A stretch of DNA of 64,000 nucleotides from the NCBI RefSeq assembly GCF_043641665.1, contig NC_092180.1, positions 13,633,891 to 13,697,890 of the forward strand. The letters are read 5' to 3'. Position numbers and translations under genes: made by a program. Shown piece by piece: positions 48,481-60,211 of this stretch (position 1 is the stretch's first letter; every line of letters starts with the position of its first letter). The notes beneath the pieces are model-generated. The model was not told the origin of the DNA and did no database searches. It worked only from the letters and a program-made list of their open reading frames with translations. Origin of the DNA: Enoplosus armatus. Lineage: Eukaryota; Chordata; Actinopteri; Centrarchiformes; Enoplosidae.

Positions 48481-48990
48481 TAAAACCGTTTTTGGACAGA
48501 TTTGTGTAAACTGTCTACGTTTTGACCCTCTGGGTGGACGTTTCCACTGCAGTATTTAACATTTGAGGGCCGGGATTGGTAGAGACGTGCCGCTAACTTC
48601 TGTGGTGCGTGTCATACTGTGTATCCCACAAACAGACCTAAGACCTAACTTGCTGTTCAGTTTGTACTTCCCTCATAACATGGAAGCTAGCAAGCTAGGC
48701 TCACTATTTTCCAGAGTACTGTCTCAAATCCTAATTGGCTAACAATGTTGGGCCCCAAGCTGGTTAACAGCCTGTTTGGACTGTTACTATTAAAAGTATA
48801 TTTCAAACTACTTTTGGTGGCCCCCACACAGATATTGCACCAGTCAAACCGACATTGTCAGTCGGAACCTAAAATCCACGCCCCCTGGAGAACACTAATG
48901 TAGGGGGCACTCCGGCACACAAGTCACGGTTTTGTGATTTATCCTATGTTTCTGTTGGATCGGCTCTGTGTAACCAGTGACATGGAGTTA
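48481..48990. other. Unassigned block, possible old repeat
   Basis: CpG-containing and less AT-rich than the sequence to the left (GACGTGCCGCTAACTTCTGT, CATTGTCAGTCGGAACCTAA, GGGGGCACTCCGGCACACAA). It has the look of a diverged dispersed repeat but no ends or second copy were found here. Confidence 0.3.
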
Positions 48991-50640
48991 AGCTGCCTCA
49001 TTTTATCTTCCTCTGAGTTCATCTCCCCATCGCCATGCATGGAATAAAATTGTCTGTTGGAATAAAAGTTAAGTTGCTCATATTCCAGATCTGCAAGAAG
49101 CACTGTCACCCTAAAGTGCAGTGTTAAGAATATTCACAGAAACAGCCACAATCCATTCACCAGTGCGCTCTGATCTGTGTTGCATTGAAACGATCCCGAG
49201 CTCTCGATGAAATCCAAACACGGACAGCAATACCAACGGGCTACTGTGTGGACCAGGGGAGATAGGGCGGCAAAGCCTTCCTCACAGCTGGGTGCCCAGA
49301 TTAATAGGCAAGATAGACATAGTGTGTGTTTACTCATCACTCTGATTGTGTCTATCTGAGACAAAGGCTTTATTTGAGCAGGTCAGGATTGTAGATGACT
49401 GTATGAGAAGCATTATAAATGAAGATATACTGAGAGGCCCTGGTAGCAGCATAATGATGTATACTCCATCACATCAGCCTCGTCTGAGCCACCCCTGCCT
49501 TTGAATATTTAAATCTACTTACAGTATCATACGCAACTCCCCATTCTCCTCTCAAAAACCATCCCACCACTTCAGAGAAAAAGGCCTTTAATATATGAAA
49601 TGCCGATGCTGCTGTGTCAGTTGGTGAGAGTTCAGGTTTTACAAGAAGCAGCACTTCAGGATGTGACCCGCTGCCATGCATATCTTCTGTCTCATTGTAA
49701 CTTTTCCCTCGCCGAGGTTAATGAGCTTGACACCGGGTGCCCTCGGTCTGCTCAACAGACAGAGTTACCTTGCACTCCTCCCTCTTTTCTCTCTGCATGC
49801 CGTCAACCTGCAGCCTAACATCTCTGCGGCTCAAAACAGCAATTTCACTTAGCACATGCAGCCAGGGAAAAGTTATCAAGCGGCAGAGGGGTCACCTGTG
49901 CTTTCAAGGCTGTTCGGCAAGGTCATACACTCACAATGAGCTGCATCTACTTGGTTTGTCAGTAGGAGCCTCTGAGGGATTAATTGTCGCTGCTCTGTCT
50001 CATTCGTGGTCTTCGACAAGCTGATCCATGACTTTCCTGTTTCATTTAAGGCACTTGCTAATCATTAGAAGCATTTTTAACATTTCACTGTGTATTTTTT
50101 TAACAATCCTAATTATTTAATGACGAGCAAACACAGGCCGATTCAAGGGACCTATCTTTAAATGTGTGGCCTCATGCATTTTTAATTGAACATGATTGTA
50201 GCATTAACAGCTGAATATGCAGCCAGCCTTTTCTCACATTCGTCTCAGCCTTAAGTGAGAGTGCCTTAAATTAAAAGGCCATAGAAATCAATACAAGTGG
50301 CATCCATGAGAGAGCACATATCTTCGACAGACTGTCTCCTAATGCATCACTCACCACATGCTCTGCTCTTGTGTCTAAAAGCACTTAATGTGCCGCCCAC
50401 CTCAGATGTTGCCAAATACTGGAGATGGCCTGTCTGAGGGAGCTTAAAAGTTTGGTCTAATGCTACATTAATGGATTATCTAGCCCCGCCTCTTTGTAAG
50501 AGTGAAACTTATCATGCTGAGCAGCCCCGTCAGAGGATGTTTAATGGAAGCTGGCATGCAACTAATTCAAATCTAAGATCCAGCTTTTATATGATGCAAT
50601 AAAAAACATGTTGACAATGAATTTTCAGGATTTCAGAGTG
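48991..50640. other. Extended candidate conserved non-coding region
   Basis: More than 1.5 kb of complex, microsatellite-free sequence with many homeodomain-type cores (for example CCTAATTATTTAATGACGAG near 50108 and CATGCATTTTTAATTGAACA near 50173). Frames on both strands (49469-50024) overlap and contradict one another. One of the longest island-like stretches in the window; call by texture. Confidence 0.4.
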
Positions 50641-51222
50641 AGTTGATATTTTGCTCATTTAGTTCTCATTAATTCAACATTGTATATTCTGCATGTTATC
50701 GGGATGGAGTGCTGGAGTGGTTTTAATAATATATTTTTTAAACCACATCAAATAAAATTCATTTCTGAGAGAGCAGAGGGGATGATTGGGAGACTGAGAA
50801 TCTAAGCTTTCTGACACGGACAGAGATGGAGGTCTGAGCTGCCCACTCCAGGTCATTTCCACAAAACAATTTGATACAGATTTCTTACTGGCAGGAGATT
50901 GTCTGTTTTCTTCCTCTTAAAGGTGTAGTTCCTCTCTCTGAATGTATCCCTCGTCTTCCTTCAACTCGAGGCTTTAGCCTACACATATACTCAAACACAC
51001 AGATTTGTAAGAGCAAAATAGTGAATCTGCAGCGCCAGCGAGCGAAGCTGCGGAGGACTGCATGAAAAGAACTCATTAAAACTGTGACTCACACACGGAG
51101 ACGCTCCAGCTTGCACCGAGTTGAGATGATTTGTGAGTAAATCCAAGACTGTTGTCCAACAACATATTTCTAATTGCCCCTTCACACACACATGCATGTC
51201 GTGTACGCTTGCAGACACCTGT
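50641..51222. other. Unique non-coding sequence
   Basis: Partly island-like at 50885-51130. Nothing specific. Confidence 0.45.
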
Positions 51223-51223
51223 G

Positions 51224-51250
51224 CACACACACACACACACACACACACAC
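51224..51250. repeat. Short AC microsatellite
   Basis: About 13 uninterrupted AC units, preceded by scattered ACAC pieces from 51184. Confidence 0.9.
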
Positions 51251-51309
51251 TCATATAAGATCCTCCCTCATACAGTGAGAGTCAAAACTGAAAAATAGAT
51301 GAGATCTTT

Positions 51310-51850
51310 GTCACTCAAATGGCTGTAGGTTTCTTAAGTGCTGTCAGAGTACGGATGAGGCCAACATGCATTATGGAAGACAGAGCCTTGCTAAGCGCCT
51401 CGGCTCTCTGCCTGGTCCACAGCACAAAACTGTCTAATGGCGTTGAAGACATGGTAATTTCTGTAGCAACGTAAGATTCTATAATAATATCTAAAGTTGG
51501 AAACTAATTAATCTCAGAGGTATATCACAGGCTTAAGGCCTTTTCTGCACTGTCTGGGGCTGCTAATTCCTTCCATCTGGGGTGCCGAGGAGCATTTATG
51601 GGAGTTTACCAGATTAGCCCCAGACACAGGATCTTTAAAGGCAACTGCTTGTTCTCTTCAGATTGGAGATCTGTCCTCCTTGCACAGCAGTGTGGGGGAA
51701 AGGCTAATAAAGCCCTATTGTATGCTTATGTGACTGGTTTGACTGGAGGGCTAAAAATGGAACTCGTTGCACAAGAGAAAGCCCCCTTTTTTTTTTCTTT
51801 ACTGATGTGTAAAGCAGGACATGTGTGGTATTCATTTAAATCCATGTAGA
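51310..51850. other. Candidate conserved island with an inverted repeat
   Basis: Complex sequence whose core carries TGTCTGGGGC (51551-51560) plus TAAT (51564-51567) opposite ATTAGCCCCAGACA (51613-51626): 14 complementary bases with a three-base bulge, around a 45-base spacer. An 83-codon plus-strand frame (51598-51849) covers the right arm but resembles no protein. Function unknown; regulatory or structured RNA are both possible. Confidence 0.4.
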
Positions 51851-53688
51851 GCGCATGCCTTTCCAATTACACTTGTAGTGGACGTTTCTTCCAGAACATG
51901 CACTTACAGAAGAAGCTTATGGTCCGTAGTGGAAGATACGCATCTGTGTAGATTAACCAAAGGCTACCGTATCACACATTTTTGAAATTAGACTTATCTG
52001 AAACTATTGTTTGAGCTCTTTAGATGGCAGAGATCACTGACGTCTCCTTACCGCCTCCATGCAATGTGGTTTATGGAGGCTAAATTTGAACACGATGACC
52101 GATGAACAATGATATTTGTCTCTTTTCAGCAAATATGTTTAATGGTAATATTAGGTCTTGCCGGTTTTGGCGAGATCTAGACCTGTCCTGATAAGACCAA
52201 GGTCATCTGTTAGGAGTGTCTGCATAGGAAATGAGTGCGAGCTCCCAGCACACTCAGCAGGAAGGCTGGAGAGATGAGTTAATAGTCACAGCTCTGTTTT
52301 TTAAGTCCGTCTGCAGTCCTAGTTGAGTTCTTCATTCTCCGTCCATGGGTGGCACAGAGAGTGAGACTGCTGGAGAAAGAGACACAGGAGCAGGATGACA
52401 GGAAGAAAGAGACAGAATTGATAGTGAAAGAGAGACATAACAACAGAGAATAATGGAGCGTTCACGTGGCACCGTCATCCATCCCTTTTCCCCTAATCAT
52501 TTTCAAAATCGTGTCCCCTCTGTAAAGCACATGTTTCACTCTTTATTCACACACCAGAAAGTCTGATTACCCACAGTGCTGCAGACTGGATCCAGAGTCG
52601 ACTACGTTAGTTAAGTGAATTTCCCCATGTGCCATTTTTGGGTGGGCACGAAAAGCCGCCTCACCTGCAGTTTGTGTCAGTCACTGCTGGCAATGACGAA
52701 TTATTAAGGTGGATTTGACATGAAATGTTGGACGTAGTCACCCTCTACCTTTTCTCCACCCATTAGTCTCTGAGAGGGGTACTTGACAGGGAGTGCCATC
52801 AGCCAGCATCAGCTCAGGCAGCACAGCTCTCTCCTCCCCCGCAGATGCACCTTGGGCCTGCAGTGGTCTCCTCCTCTTCTTTGTTCGGCGCATCTGTTCA
52901 GCGTCAGTTGACAGCACTGATTAGCCTCACTCAGAGTCTTAATAAGACAACCGGAGTACAGAGAGGCAGCACAAGGCGAATACAGACACACAAACACGCC
53001 GGATCACCCAGCTGTAATCACTACATGCCCAGCCTGTATGCTTAGCCCACTCCCTCACCCCTTAACCTAACTATGACTGTCCTTAACCCTAATGAGGTCT
53101 GGAAAATGTCCGTCACTATTTGTGATTTGTCCAGCTTTCCTAGTCTCATCTCTGCTGTTCTTCCTGAAATCCACACAACATGGACTGAGAACTTCATTTT
53201 CTTTATCATGTCCTGGTTATGCGCAAGTGTTCTTTAAGGATACTTCAGTGCTTTAATTCACACTGCTTTGAATGTTTCTCCATCCTTTGTCTGCAACTAT
53301 GTTTGTCAAGTGTTCACCTGAAATGCAGTCAATTTGAAAGTATGTCATTAAGCTTAAAAAATCCTAATAGGATAGTTTTGCAGTATCTTTCATAAGAATA
53401 AGAGAATTTTCTGTAAATAACAAAACTAGAACAGTGGTGTTTTCCTGTCAAATTAAAGGGTAAACCAAGTACAAGACTGTTCCAGATATTCATAGACTGT
53501 TTTATAACAGGAGCTGTTGGCTTGAAAATTATACCTCTCACTGAGTTTGCTTTCAGTTATTTGAATGTTTGGTAACGCAAATAAAAGGGTTAGGAATAAA
53601 CATTTAGTCGTTGTTTTTTTGTTGTTGCTTCTAGTTTCTAGTCAGATGTGTATGTAGGTAAGAGTGGGTGTGCAGCCTCAGCTCTCTG
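51851..53688. other. Unique non-coding sequence
   Basis: A GA-rich part lies at 52355-52450. Some blocks (52020-52260 and 52720-53020) are complex. No gene, no repeat family. Confidence 0.5.
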
Positions 53689-53950
53689 TTGGGCTGCAGG
53701 GTGAACTTCTCCCACTCGTCTTCACCGTCTCCCCCACTGCCTCCTGGCGGATGCTCCTCACTCTGATATGTGTGTCCCAGCCCACCTGTTCAGGCCTCAT
53801 TACTGTCAGGCCTGTGTTAATAAATATCCAGGTGTAGAGCGCTCCTCGGTGCCTGTACTTCATCACCGAGGAGCTCAGTCTGCTGGGCGCCCCCTCCTCT
53901 CCCACAGCAGGGCTGACAGGAACCATGATTACACTGTAAGCACTGTAGTT
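53689..53950. other. GC-moderate candidate island with hairpin
   Basis: GCTCCTCGGTG at 53841-53851 and CACCGAGGAGC at 53864-53874 are exact reverse complements around a 12-base loop. The surrounding block (CAGGCCTCATTACTGTCAGG, AACCATGATTACACTGTAAG) is complex and frame-free by conflict of strands (both 53678-54016 minus and 53768-54070 plus are open). Confidence 0.4.
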
Positions 53951-54002
53951 ATTCACCTTCTGCCCAAACTCCGACACTGCACTCCATCTTACACACCGGC
54001 AC

Positions 54003-54074
54003 AGGGACACGCACACATGCGCTGCTCATGCACATGCACACACGTCCGCACAGGAACACACACACACTGACAAA
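54003..54074. repeat. Imperfect CA-rich tract
   Basis: CACGCACACATGCGCTGCTC, then CATGCACATGCACACACGTC and ACACACACACAC. Interrupted alternating purine-pyrimidine DNA. Confidence 0.8.
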
Positions 54075-55739
54075 CAAATACTTACACATATTTGCTCTTT
54101 CATTCCCATTATTTTTCCCTTCAGTGCAACCATGGGTGTGCAGGCAACACGGACGATACTTTGCCATTTGCACTGTAGGAACATCCCTACAGCGATGTGT
54201 GGTGACGGCCCCCTCACTAAATCACTATTGAAGTGTAGGTCCAACACTGAGCAATTAATTATGCGTAACATTAAAGACATGTTGTTAACAAATACAGTCA
54301 AACACTTCTTGAGCTCACATCATCTAAAAGACAAGTTCATGTATTTTATGAGCAGATTTCTGCCGTAACACTGTTTGACGTGTGTGAAGATCCACAAACC
54401 AAAAGGCTGAAAATAAATCGGATTTTCACTCTTTGACTGACAAACACAGCCAATATTCATTGTGGCATTAAGTCTCAACTCTTTTCATATATAACCTTTT
54501 ATTATATATATGAGATTTTGTAACTCTGCGTATGAAGCCTTGGATCATTTGTTAGCCACCAAGAAGAGCTTTTTTAAGTAACATATTATCCAGCACGTCC
54601 TTCACTGCATGTTATCAAGTCATTTTTGTCTATGATTGAGTCTTAAAAGTCTTAGTTTTTTTTATCCAAGTGAAAGAATCTACCAGTGCAATGAGAATCT
54701 TTCCAATACAAACTTATTTAAAGAATTGTCTGGGAATTTGTGTGGTGTCAAGACACAAGACAGAATAAGACCTAATGTAGCACTACAATCAATAACATTT
54801 TTTGAAACAACAAGTTGATTTTAACCTGGAGAGGAGTTAACGTTATTTCACTGTACTGACAAATTGTTTTTAGAAAGATTATTATGCCTCAAAAATGACT
54901 TTATAAGAAAGACATTCCTGCAGTGGTCCTATTGCTATTTAATACACGCTAATTTTAGAGCATGATGAACTTGCTGTTTTCTGTTGCACGTAATTTCATG
55001 TATCTTCAGTGGTCAAAAAATATTTTGATGTTAAAGCTATATCTGCAATACACATGATAGTTTGATAATTCATTATTGGAGCTAATCACATCACATCGCA
55101 TTAGTCTCTTGATATGCATTCCAGACTGCTATGAAATCTGGAAAAACTAATCACAGAAGTTATCAAAATGTTTCTTCATAATAAAGTTCTTTTTATTTTT
55201 TATTATTGTCCTTATATTGTTAATCAAAAAAAAATGTTATCACACCTGTTTTTACTGAGCACATTCTTCAAGCAAAAGTCCTTCAAGGGTTGTATTTAGA
55301 GATTTCAGGTAAGTAGCTCCACACTGATATTACTGAATAAAACCATAACAATATGTGTACTATATTAATATTACTTTTTAAAAATGAGGGGAGGTAATTA
55401 ATAATAGTACAGTACATTTATTGTTATGTTCAAAAGTCTATGTTTTACTTTCACATCAATACATAAAAAAGTCTTTACTGAAGGCGTTTACTTTACTACT
55501 TTTGAAATCCCATCCATTACAGAGTTTTGAACAAAAATAATGAATAAAAACAATATAATTTGAACTTGGTGGGGATCACACAGCTCCCAGAATTTGAAAA
55601 CATCTACCACTGGAGAGCTTAAAGTAAATCTACAGAGAATCCTTTCATCATACAGGTCATTTTGACATTGCTTTGACATCACCAAAAAGTCTCTCATATT
55701 TCATTTATTTTGCCCCAAAACAATCTTGGAAGTCTGTCA
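54075..55739. other. Unique AT-rich non-coding sequence
   Basis: Strongly AT-rich from 54420 on. No gene or clear repeat; short A- and T-runs near 55195-55240. Confidence 0.55.
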
Positions 55740-56215
55740 TAGAGTCAGCACTCCTGTCTGTTTTTGTGCAGGCCCTTGCCTCATTGCATGTGTGAGGTCA
55801 GTGTGAATGGGATGAGCGGGTTAACCAGGCCTGCGTGAGGGCTCTCGTCTCAGCAGCTCCAGGCAGCCGGGGCGGCGATGGTGGTGGCCAGGGGAATGAC
55901 AGGGAGGACACAACCACTTGACTCTGGAGAAGCAATCAGACACTAAGGGGTTTAATGCACTGCCTTGGGTCTGAGCCACAGCAATTGGGTTTGATAGCCG
56001 TGTCATTATGAGAGGAGGGCGTCTGGAGGTCTTCAGCGGCCAGGGATTAGAGGAGAAGAGGGGGGACGTAGAGGCGGAGAAGAGAAGAGGAGGAGAGCGG
56101 GCAGCAGGAATCTCTGCGTCCGCCGCTTTGGACGTAGGCCTTTCTCACCTCCTCAACTCTCTGTCATCATCACACTCCCACTGCTCTCACTGATTTCTCT
56201 TCACAAAAGTGACAA
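55740..56215. other. GC-richer block with purine-rich centre
   Basis: Contains CAGGCAGCCGGGGCGGCGAT and, at 56040-56105, a strongly GA-biased run with several CpGs. No coding frame beyond 61 codons. Could be regulatory or merely compositionally biased. Confidence 0.35.
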
Positions 56216-56657
56216 AGAGAGCGAGCCTTGAAAGGACAATACTAGAGGTCAATCCCACATTGTGTTTCTGAGCTTGTTTTACACCAGTCGTTTTAATTTG
56301 CTGCCATGCAGACAATTATAGTTTATTTCTTCAGCAACAGCTAATTAAGAGGATACAGTATCAGCGACAGTGTCTAAAGCATTTTCTCTCTTTGGTTTCA
56401 TGCATATCCTCCTCCCCTTACCCTCTGTAATCAGTGAAAGAGGGAGACAATATCAGCACAAATCTGAGAAATTACATGAAAATGACAATTATAGAAAAAA
56501 GTGTCACACTTAACCATAATTTTGCTTAACGATTTTCTCTGCCAGATGCATTTAGTGCCTCAAGATGTAACTTACTCCTCTCTGTTTACTCAACTCCTAG
56601 AAACATGAAGTTCATATTGTTGAGAGAGAGCTCATAGTGCAGTCTGTGCTCACGTGT

Positions 56658-56660
<3 letters not shown>
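56216..56660. other. Unique non-coding sequence
   Basis: Nothing recognised. Confidence 0.45.

Positions 56661-56661
<1 letters not shown>

Positions 56662-56693
<32 letters not shown>
56662..56693. repeat. GA microsatellite
   Basis: Sixteen uninterrupted GA units. Confidence 0.95.
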
Positions 56694-56695
<2 letters not shown>

Positions 56696-57289
56696 TGGAG
56701 AGAGAGTGTGAAGGAAGTCAACCTGTGATGGATGCGATGGCAGATGCTAGGGTAAGAGTTGTCATCAGCGTTCCCGGAGCCTTATGGAAGAGAGCCAGGT
56801 ACACGGCTTTGATTGGGCCTACTGTGGCTGTGCTGTTTGCCACAGCACAGCTTTGATTAGTGCCTCCATGAAAATGTATGCCCTATGCTCAAAGAAAACT
56901 GGGGGAGTAACTACCTGTCAGGAAATTCACAAACAAGGCTACTTAGAGCACAGGGAACTGTATATTTTAAAGTCTAATACTCCCTGCCATTTCGTTTCAT
57001 TTCATTGTGGGGGGCTTGCCAAATCCCTGCTGGTGCCCCACCCCACTGCACCCTTGCAAAAGGTCCCCAGATAAGGAGGAGGTGCACCGCTATCCCCCTC
57101 CCAAAGGATAGGTGTGGGAGAAGGCGCTCTCTCAAGCACACAACAAAGGCTCTCTGCCAGATGCTGTGAATACCAAAAATCCTCGCAACACAAACACAAA
57201 ATATATAAATTAATCAGAGTGCAGGTAAATAAATAAATAATGTATATGGCAAGCTAATTAAATGTGTTTATTCCTGTTATCATATGCTG
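56694..57289. other. Unique non-coding sequence
   Basis: No gene. The 96-codon frame at 56784-57074 is not protein-like. A small AAAT array lies near 57226-57240. Confidence 0.45.
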
Positions 57290-57735
57290 CCCTCATTTCC
57301 ACCACTTGAAGTCATGAATCATTAAGTGGCTGCTAAATTGGTCTCTGGGGCCGTCCTAGTGGCAGGGGGCGGTCAGATCCTGTCTGGCAGAAGGCAGGTG
57401 TGCAGCGGACGGACGGATGGCCTGTGCTCCTGTAGTCCTTGGACAGCGGCGCCTGACAGAGGGGAAGCAGGCATCATGCTGGGAGGTGAGTGGCCGGAGG
57501 AGAGCCTGTAGCAGAGCGGCTGACAGGACCGCCCGTCACAGGGCCGGCTCTGCTTTGATTAATGAGGGCATTTGAAAGACAATTAGTGGGAGCAGATTTG
57601 CCTTCAACTACCTTATCAATCAGAACTCTTTTAATTCAATGTGTAGCACCCTCTGCACCAAAATGAGTGTGAAAGCATTGTGCATCAGGGCAGGAACAGC
57701 CTGCCTGTCAACAGGAGGTGGAAGAGGAGGGCCAG
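57290..57735. other. GC- and CpG-richer block with donor-like site
   Basis: From 57340 to 57540 the sequence holds about a dozen CpGs (for example GTGCAGCGGACGGACGGATG and ACAGCGGCGCCTGACAGAGG), far above the local background. GGGAG|GTGAGT at 57481-57491 matches a strong splice donor. The only sizeable plus-strand frame (61 codons) is not protein-like, so if an exon exists here it is probably non-coding. The right part (57545-57640) has homeodomain-type cores (GATTAATGAGG, GACAATTAGTGG). Confidence 0.35.
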
Positions 57736-57955
57736 TCTATAAAATACAAACGCCATCTCTCCGAGGACTTTGGAGACTTAAGATAGATTGTGGCTGTTGT
57801 TGAACTTGCAGCAGCCAACTTCTTACAAACTGTATGTAAAGGTGAGACATTACACACATACTACATGATATTAAAACGGAGTAATACTGTAACTTTGCTC
57901 TTGCTATTCTTTTTATCACATATGTAAGGAACTGTTTTTTAAGGCACATAAAAAA

Positions 57956-57977
57956 TATAATAATAATAATAATAATA
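57956..57977. repeat. ATA trinucleotide tract
   Basis: Seven ATA/TAA units, AT-rich flanks. Confidence 0.9.
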
Positions 57978-58054
57978 TATAATTCACATAGTTCAATAGT
58001 TTCGGCACTTGTGTACGCTGCGAAAGCTTGGATTACATTCACTGACAACATTTT

Positions 58055-58610
58055 TCGACGTCCAATCCCAGGGTGTTTTTAAGGGAAAATAAAACATGGT
58101 TGTGGTTAGGAAATTAAAACACTTTTAGGACACAAGGTTTAGGACAGATCATAGTTACAGTTTTAAAAGAACATAAACTGTTGGATTGAGACGAGACAAA
58201 AGGTTAAGAGACCTTTGTTGTCATGGTTCCAGTAACAACCACTTGGTTAAGGTCAGACATGTCATGTCATGCAGCGGGGCACAGAGTGGGAATGAAAGAG
58301 GCGCCATTCTTCCTATTACAAGTCAGTGTACCATCAAAATGATTTTGAAGCAGTTATTTTAAGTAAAATAGTTGCATAATGTTCAAAGTCCTACATTTTG
58401 TTGACCCATCCATCCACCCTGACCTCCTCCCTCTGCAGACGTTGTGGCTTTAAAAATATCATCACACAACTTCCTCTTTCACTCCCGACGGACAAGAGTC
58501 ATAATTCCTACAGCCACTAGAGGGCTTTGTCAATTTCACGTGAACAAATGTCATTTTTTGGGCATTTGCTGAAACGACTAATGTTGTTTTTCTTGGGAGG
58601 ACACTCACCG
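58055..58610. mobile_element. Interspersed repeat family C, copy 2, near full length
   Basis: Shares CTACATTTTGTTGACCCATC, CATCCACCCTGACCTCCTCC and the left-hand GGTTAGG/AAGGTTTAGGA part with the copy at 16531. It extends further right, through CTTTCACTCCCGACGGACAA, CCACTAGAGGGCTTTGTCAA and the end GGCATTTGCTGAAACGAC, which is the inverted form of the left end of copy 1. Non-coding DNA-transposon-type repeat; its own left end is diverged. Confidence 0.75.
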
Positions 58611-59555
58611 TTTAAACTCTTGTTGATTACATTCTAGTAACTTCACAAGAGGAAGGATAGTCAGATAATTAAGTAGAAAGGAGTAAAGACGGGGGTGTAA
58701 AGGCCCACACCCACTTTTAGCGATATAACAGCCTAATGGCCTCAACCAGCTTTCCAGCCAGCTTTCCCTGCTTGTATGTTACAATTATAATTGCTGAGGC
58801 TTTCTGAACAACATATTGATCCGCCAGCTAAACACGTACAGACAATGTTACAGAACATCTTACAAAACCTGCTTCCCACTTTTACTTATGAAAGTCTTCA
58901 CGGCACATTTTACAACTTTCTCTTAAGAACTGACGGCTGCAATGATCGATATTCAGGAGATAATTTTCCAAGTTCATGACAGCTCAGAAGAGTGCTCAAC
59001 AAATATACATATTAAGAGTTCACTTCAGTGCTGCAGCATTTCATCTCGTTCTATACAGCCACCTTCTTGCACAATTACACTTGTCAGTCACTTGAACTGA
59101 AATTATTTGAACCACTGGAGAAATGATGTAGATCTGCCAGTGTGCTTAAGAGGCTGAAAGATGTGTTTTCATAAAGCTGGAAACAAGCAAGTGAGGAAGT
59201 GTCTCTATTGATCCCTCTGCCTGTAAATAAAACAGGGGCAATGGGCAAAAAGAAACAAACAACTCTGGCAGAGAGAACATGGGGAGAAAGAAATCAATAG
59301 GTTCCCTCACTGGTGGGTCTTCTCTGGTCAGGCTATTCTCTCTGGGGTTCGGCTGTGTGCAGGCAGTAAGGAGGGGAGCACACGGTCAACATCCTCTTGA
59401 TTTCTAAATTTCTTTTATAATGGGGCTCTACAGAGAATGCGGCTCATGTGCATTTAACCCACTCAGCTGCCTGAGAAAACAAAGTACAAACAGATAATAT
59501 CTTTCATCTTTCAAAAAGATGATGGTTAGTTATAACACAGACCCAAATGATAATA
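58611..59555. other. Unique non-coding sequence
   Basis: Nothing recognised; balanced composition in 59180-59400. Confidence 0.5.
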
Positions 59556-59680
59556 TTTTAAAGGGGCACTTCACCAATTTTACAGGTCAAAGTCAATTTA
59601 TGAGGAGTGCAGCCCATGAAAAACATTTTATGATGTCTTCTGCGGCTCTGGAGGAGTTTTGTCAAAGATGAAAGATACTA
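59556..59680. mobile_element. Dispersed repeat fragment (family I)
   Basis: TTAAAGGGGCACTTCACCAA at the left, followed by GTCTTCTGCGGCTCTGGAGG and AGTTTTGTCAAAGATGAAAG, matches the start of a common percomorph repeat (TTAAAGGGGCACTCCACC type, then a CTCTGGAGGAGT phrase). Only the first part is recognisable; the right limit is approximate. Confidence 0.55.
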
Positions 59681-60211
59681 TCAAGTTTCGTCTCTCAACG
59701 TCTCTTTTTGTATGTGATTGTATGTGTTTTCCTTATGTGTCTGTACCACCTTCAGCTGCACTAACTTCCCTTTTTAGTCTGTCTCTAGGCGTCTCCCAAC
59801 TTTTTGGAAGTTCAATACTAAATAGCCCTGTAAGAGTAAATGATTGGTGTCTGTAAATAATGTATTCAACTATGGATCATCTAATCTCTTTTTTATATAT
59901 ATGTCAAATATATAAAAGGATGCTTGAGGAGAATGTTTTTTATGTAAAGATTAGTGGACTTGGTGTTAGTTTGTTGAGAGAATAACAATGATTATGATGA
60001 CAGCTGATGCCCAGTTTGCGTGTGCCATAATCACAACATCATGGACCTGAGTCTGGCCCAAGATCTTTGTTTGGTCATTCATCACCTCTGTGTGTTACAT
60101 GTATGCACCCTGTCTCTCTCTCTCTCTCAATGTCACTGGGGAAATAGAGCAAAAAATAGATTATTTCAAATGGTTTTAAAAAAAGTTAATATGTTGCATC
60201 ATAAAGACTTT
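59681..60211. other. Non-coding sequence
   Basis: Possibly the degraded remainder of the family I element at the left. A short TCTC array lies at 60113-60128. No gene. Confidence 0.45.
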
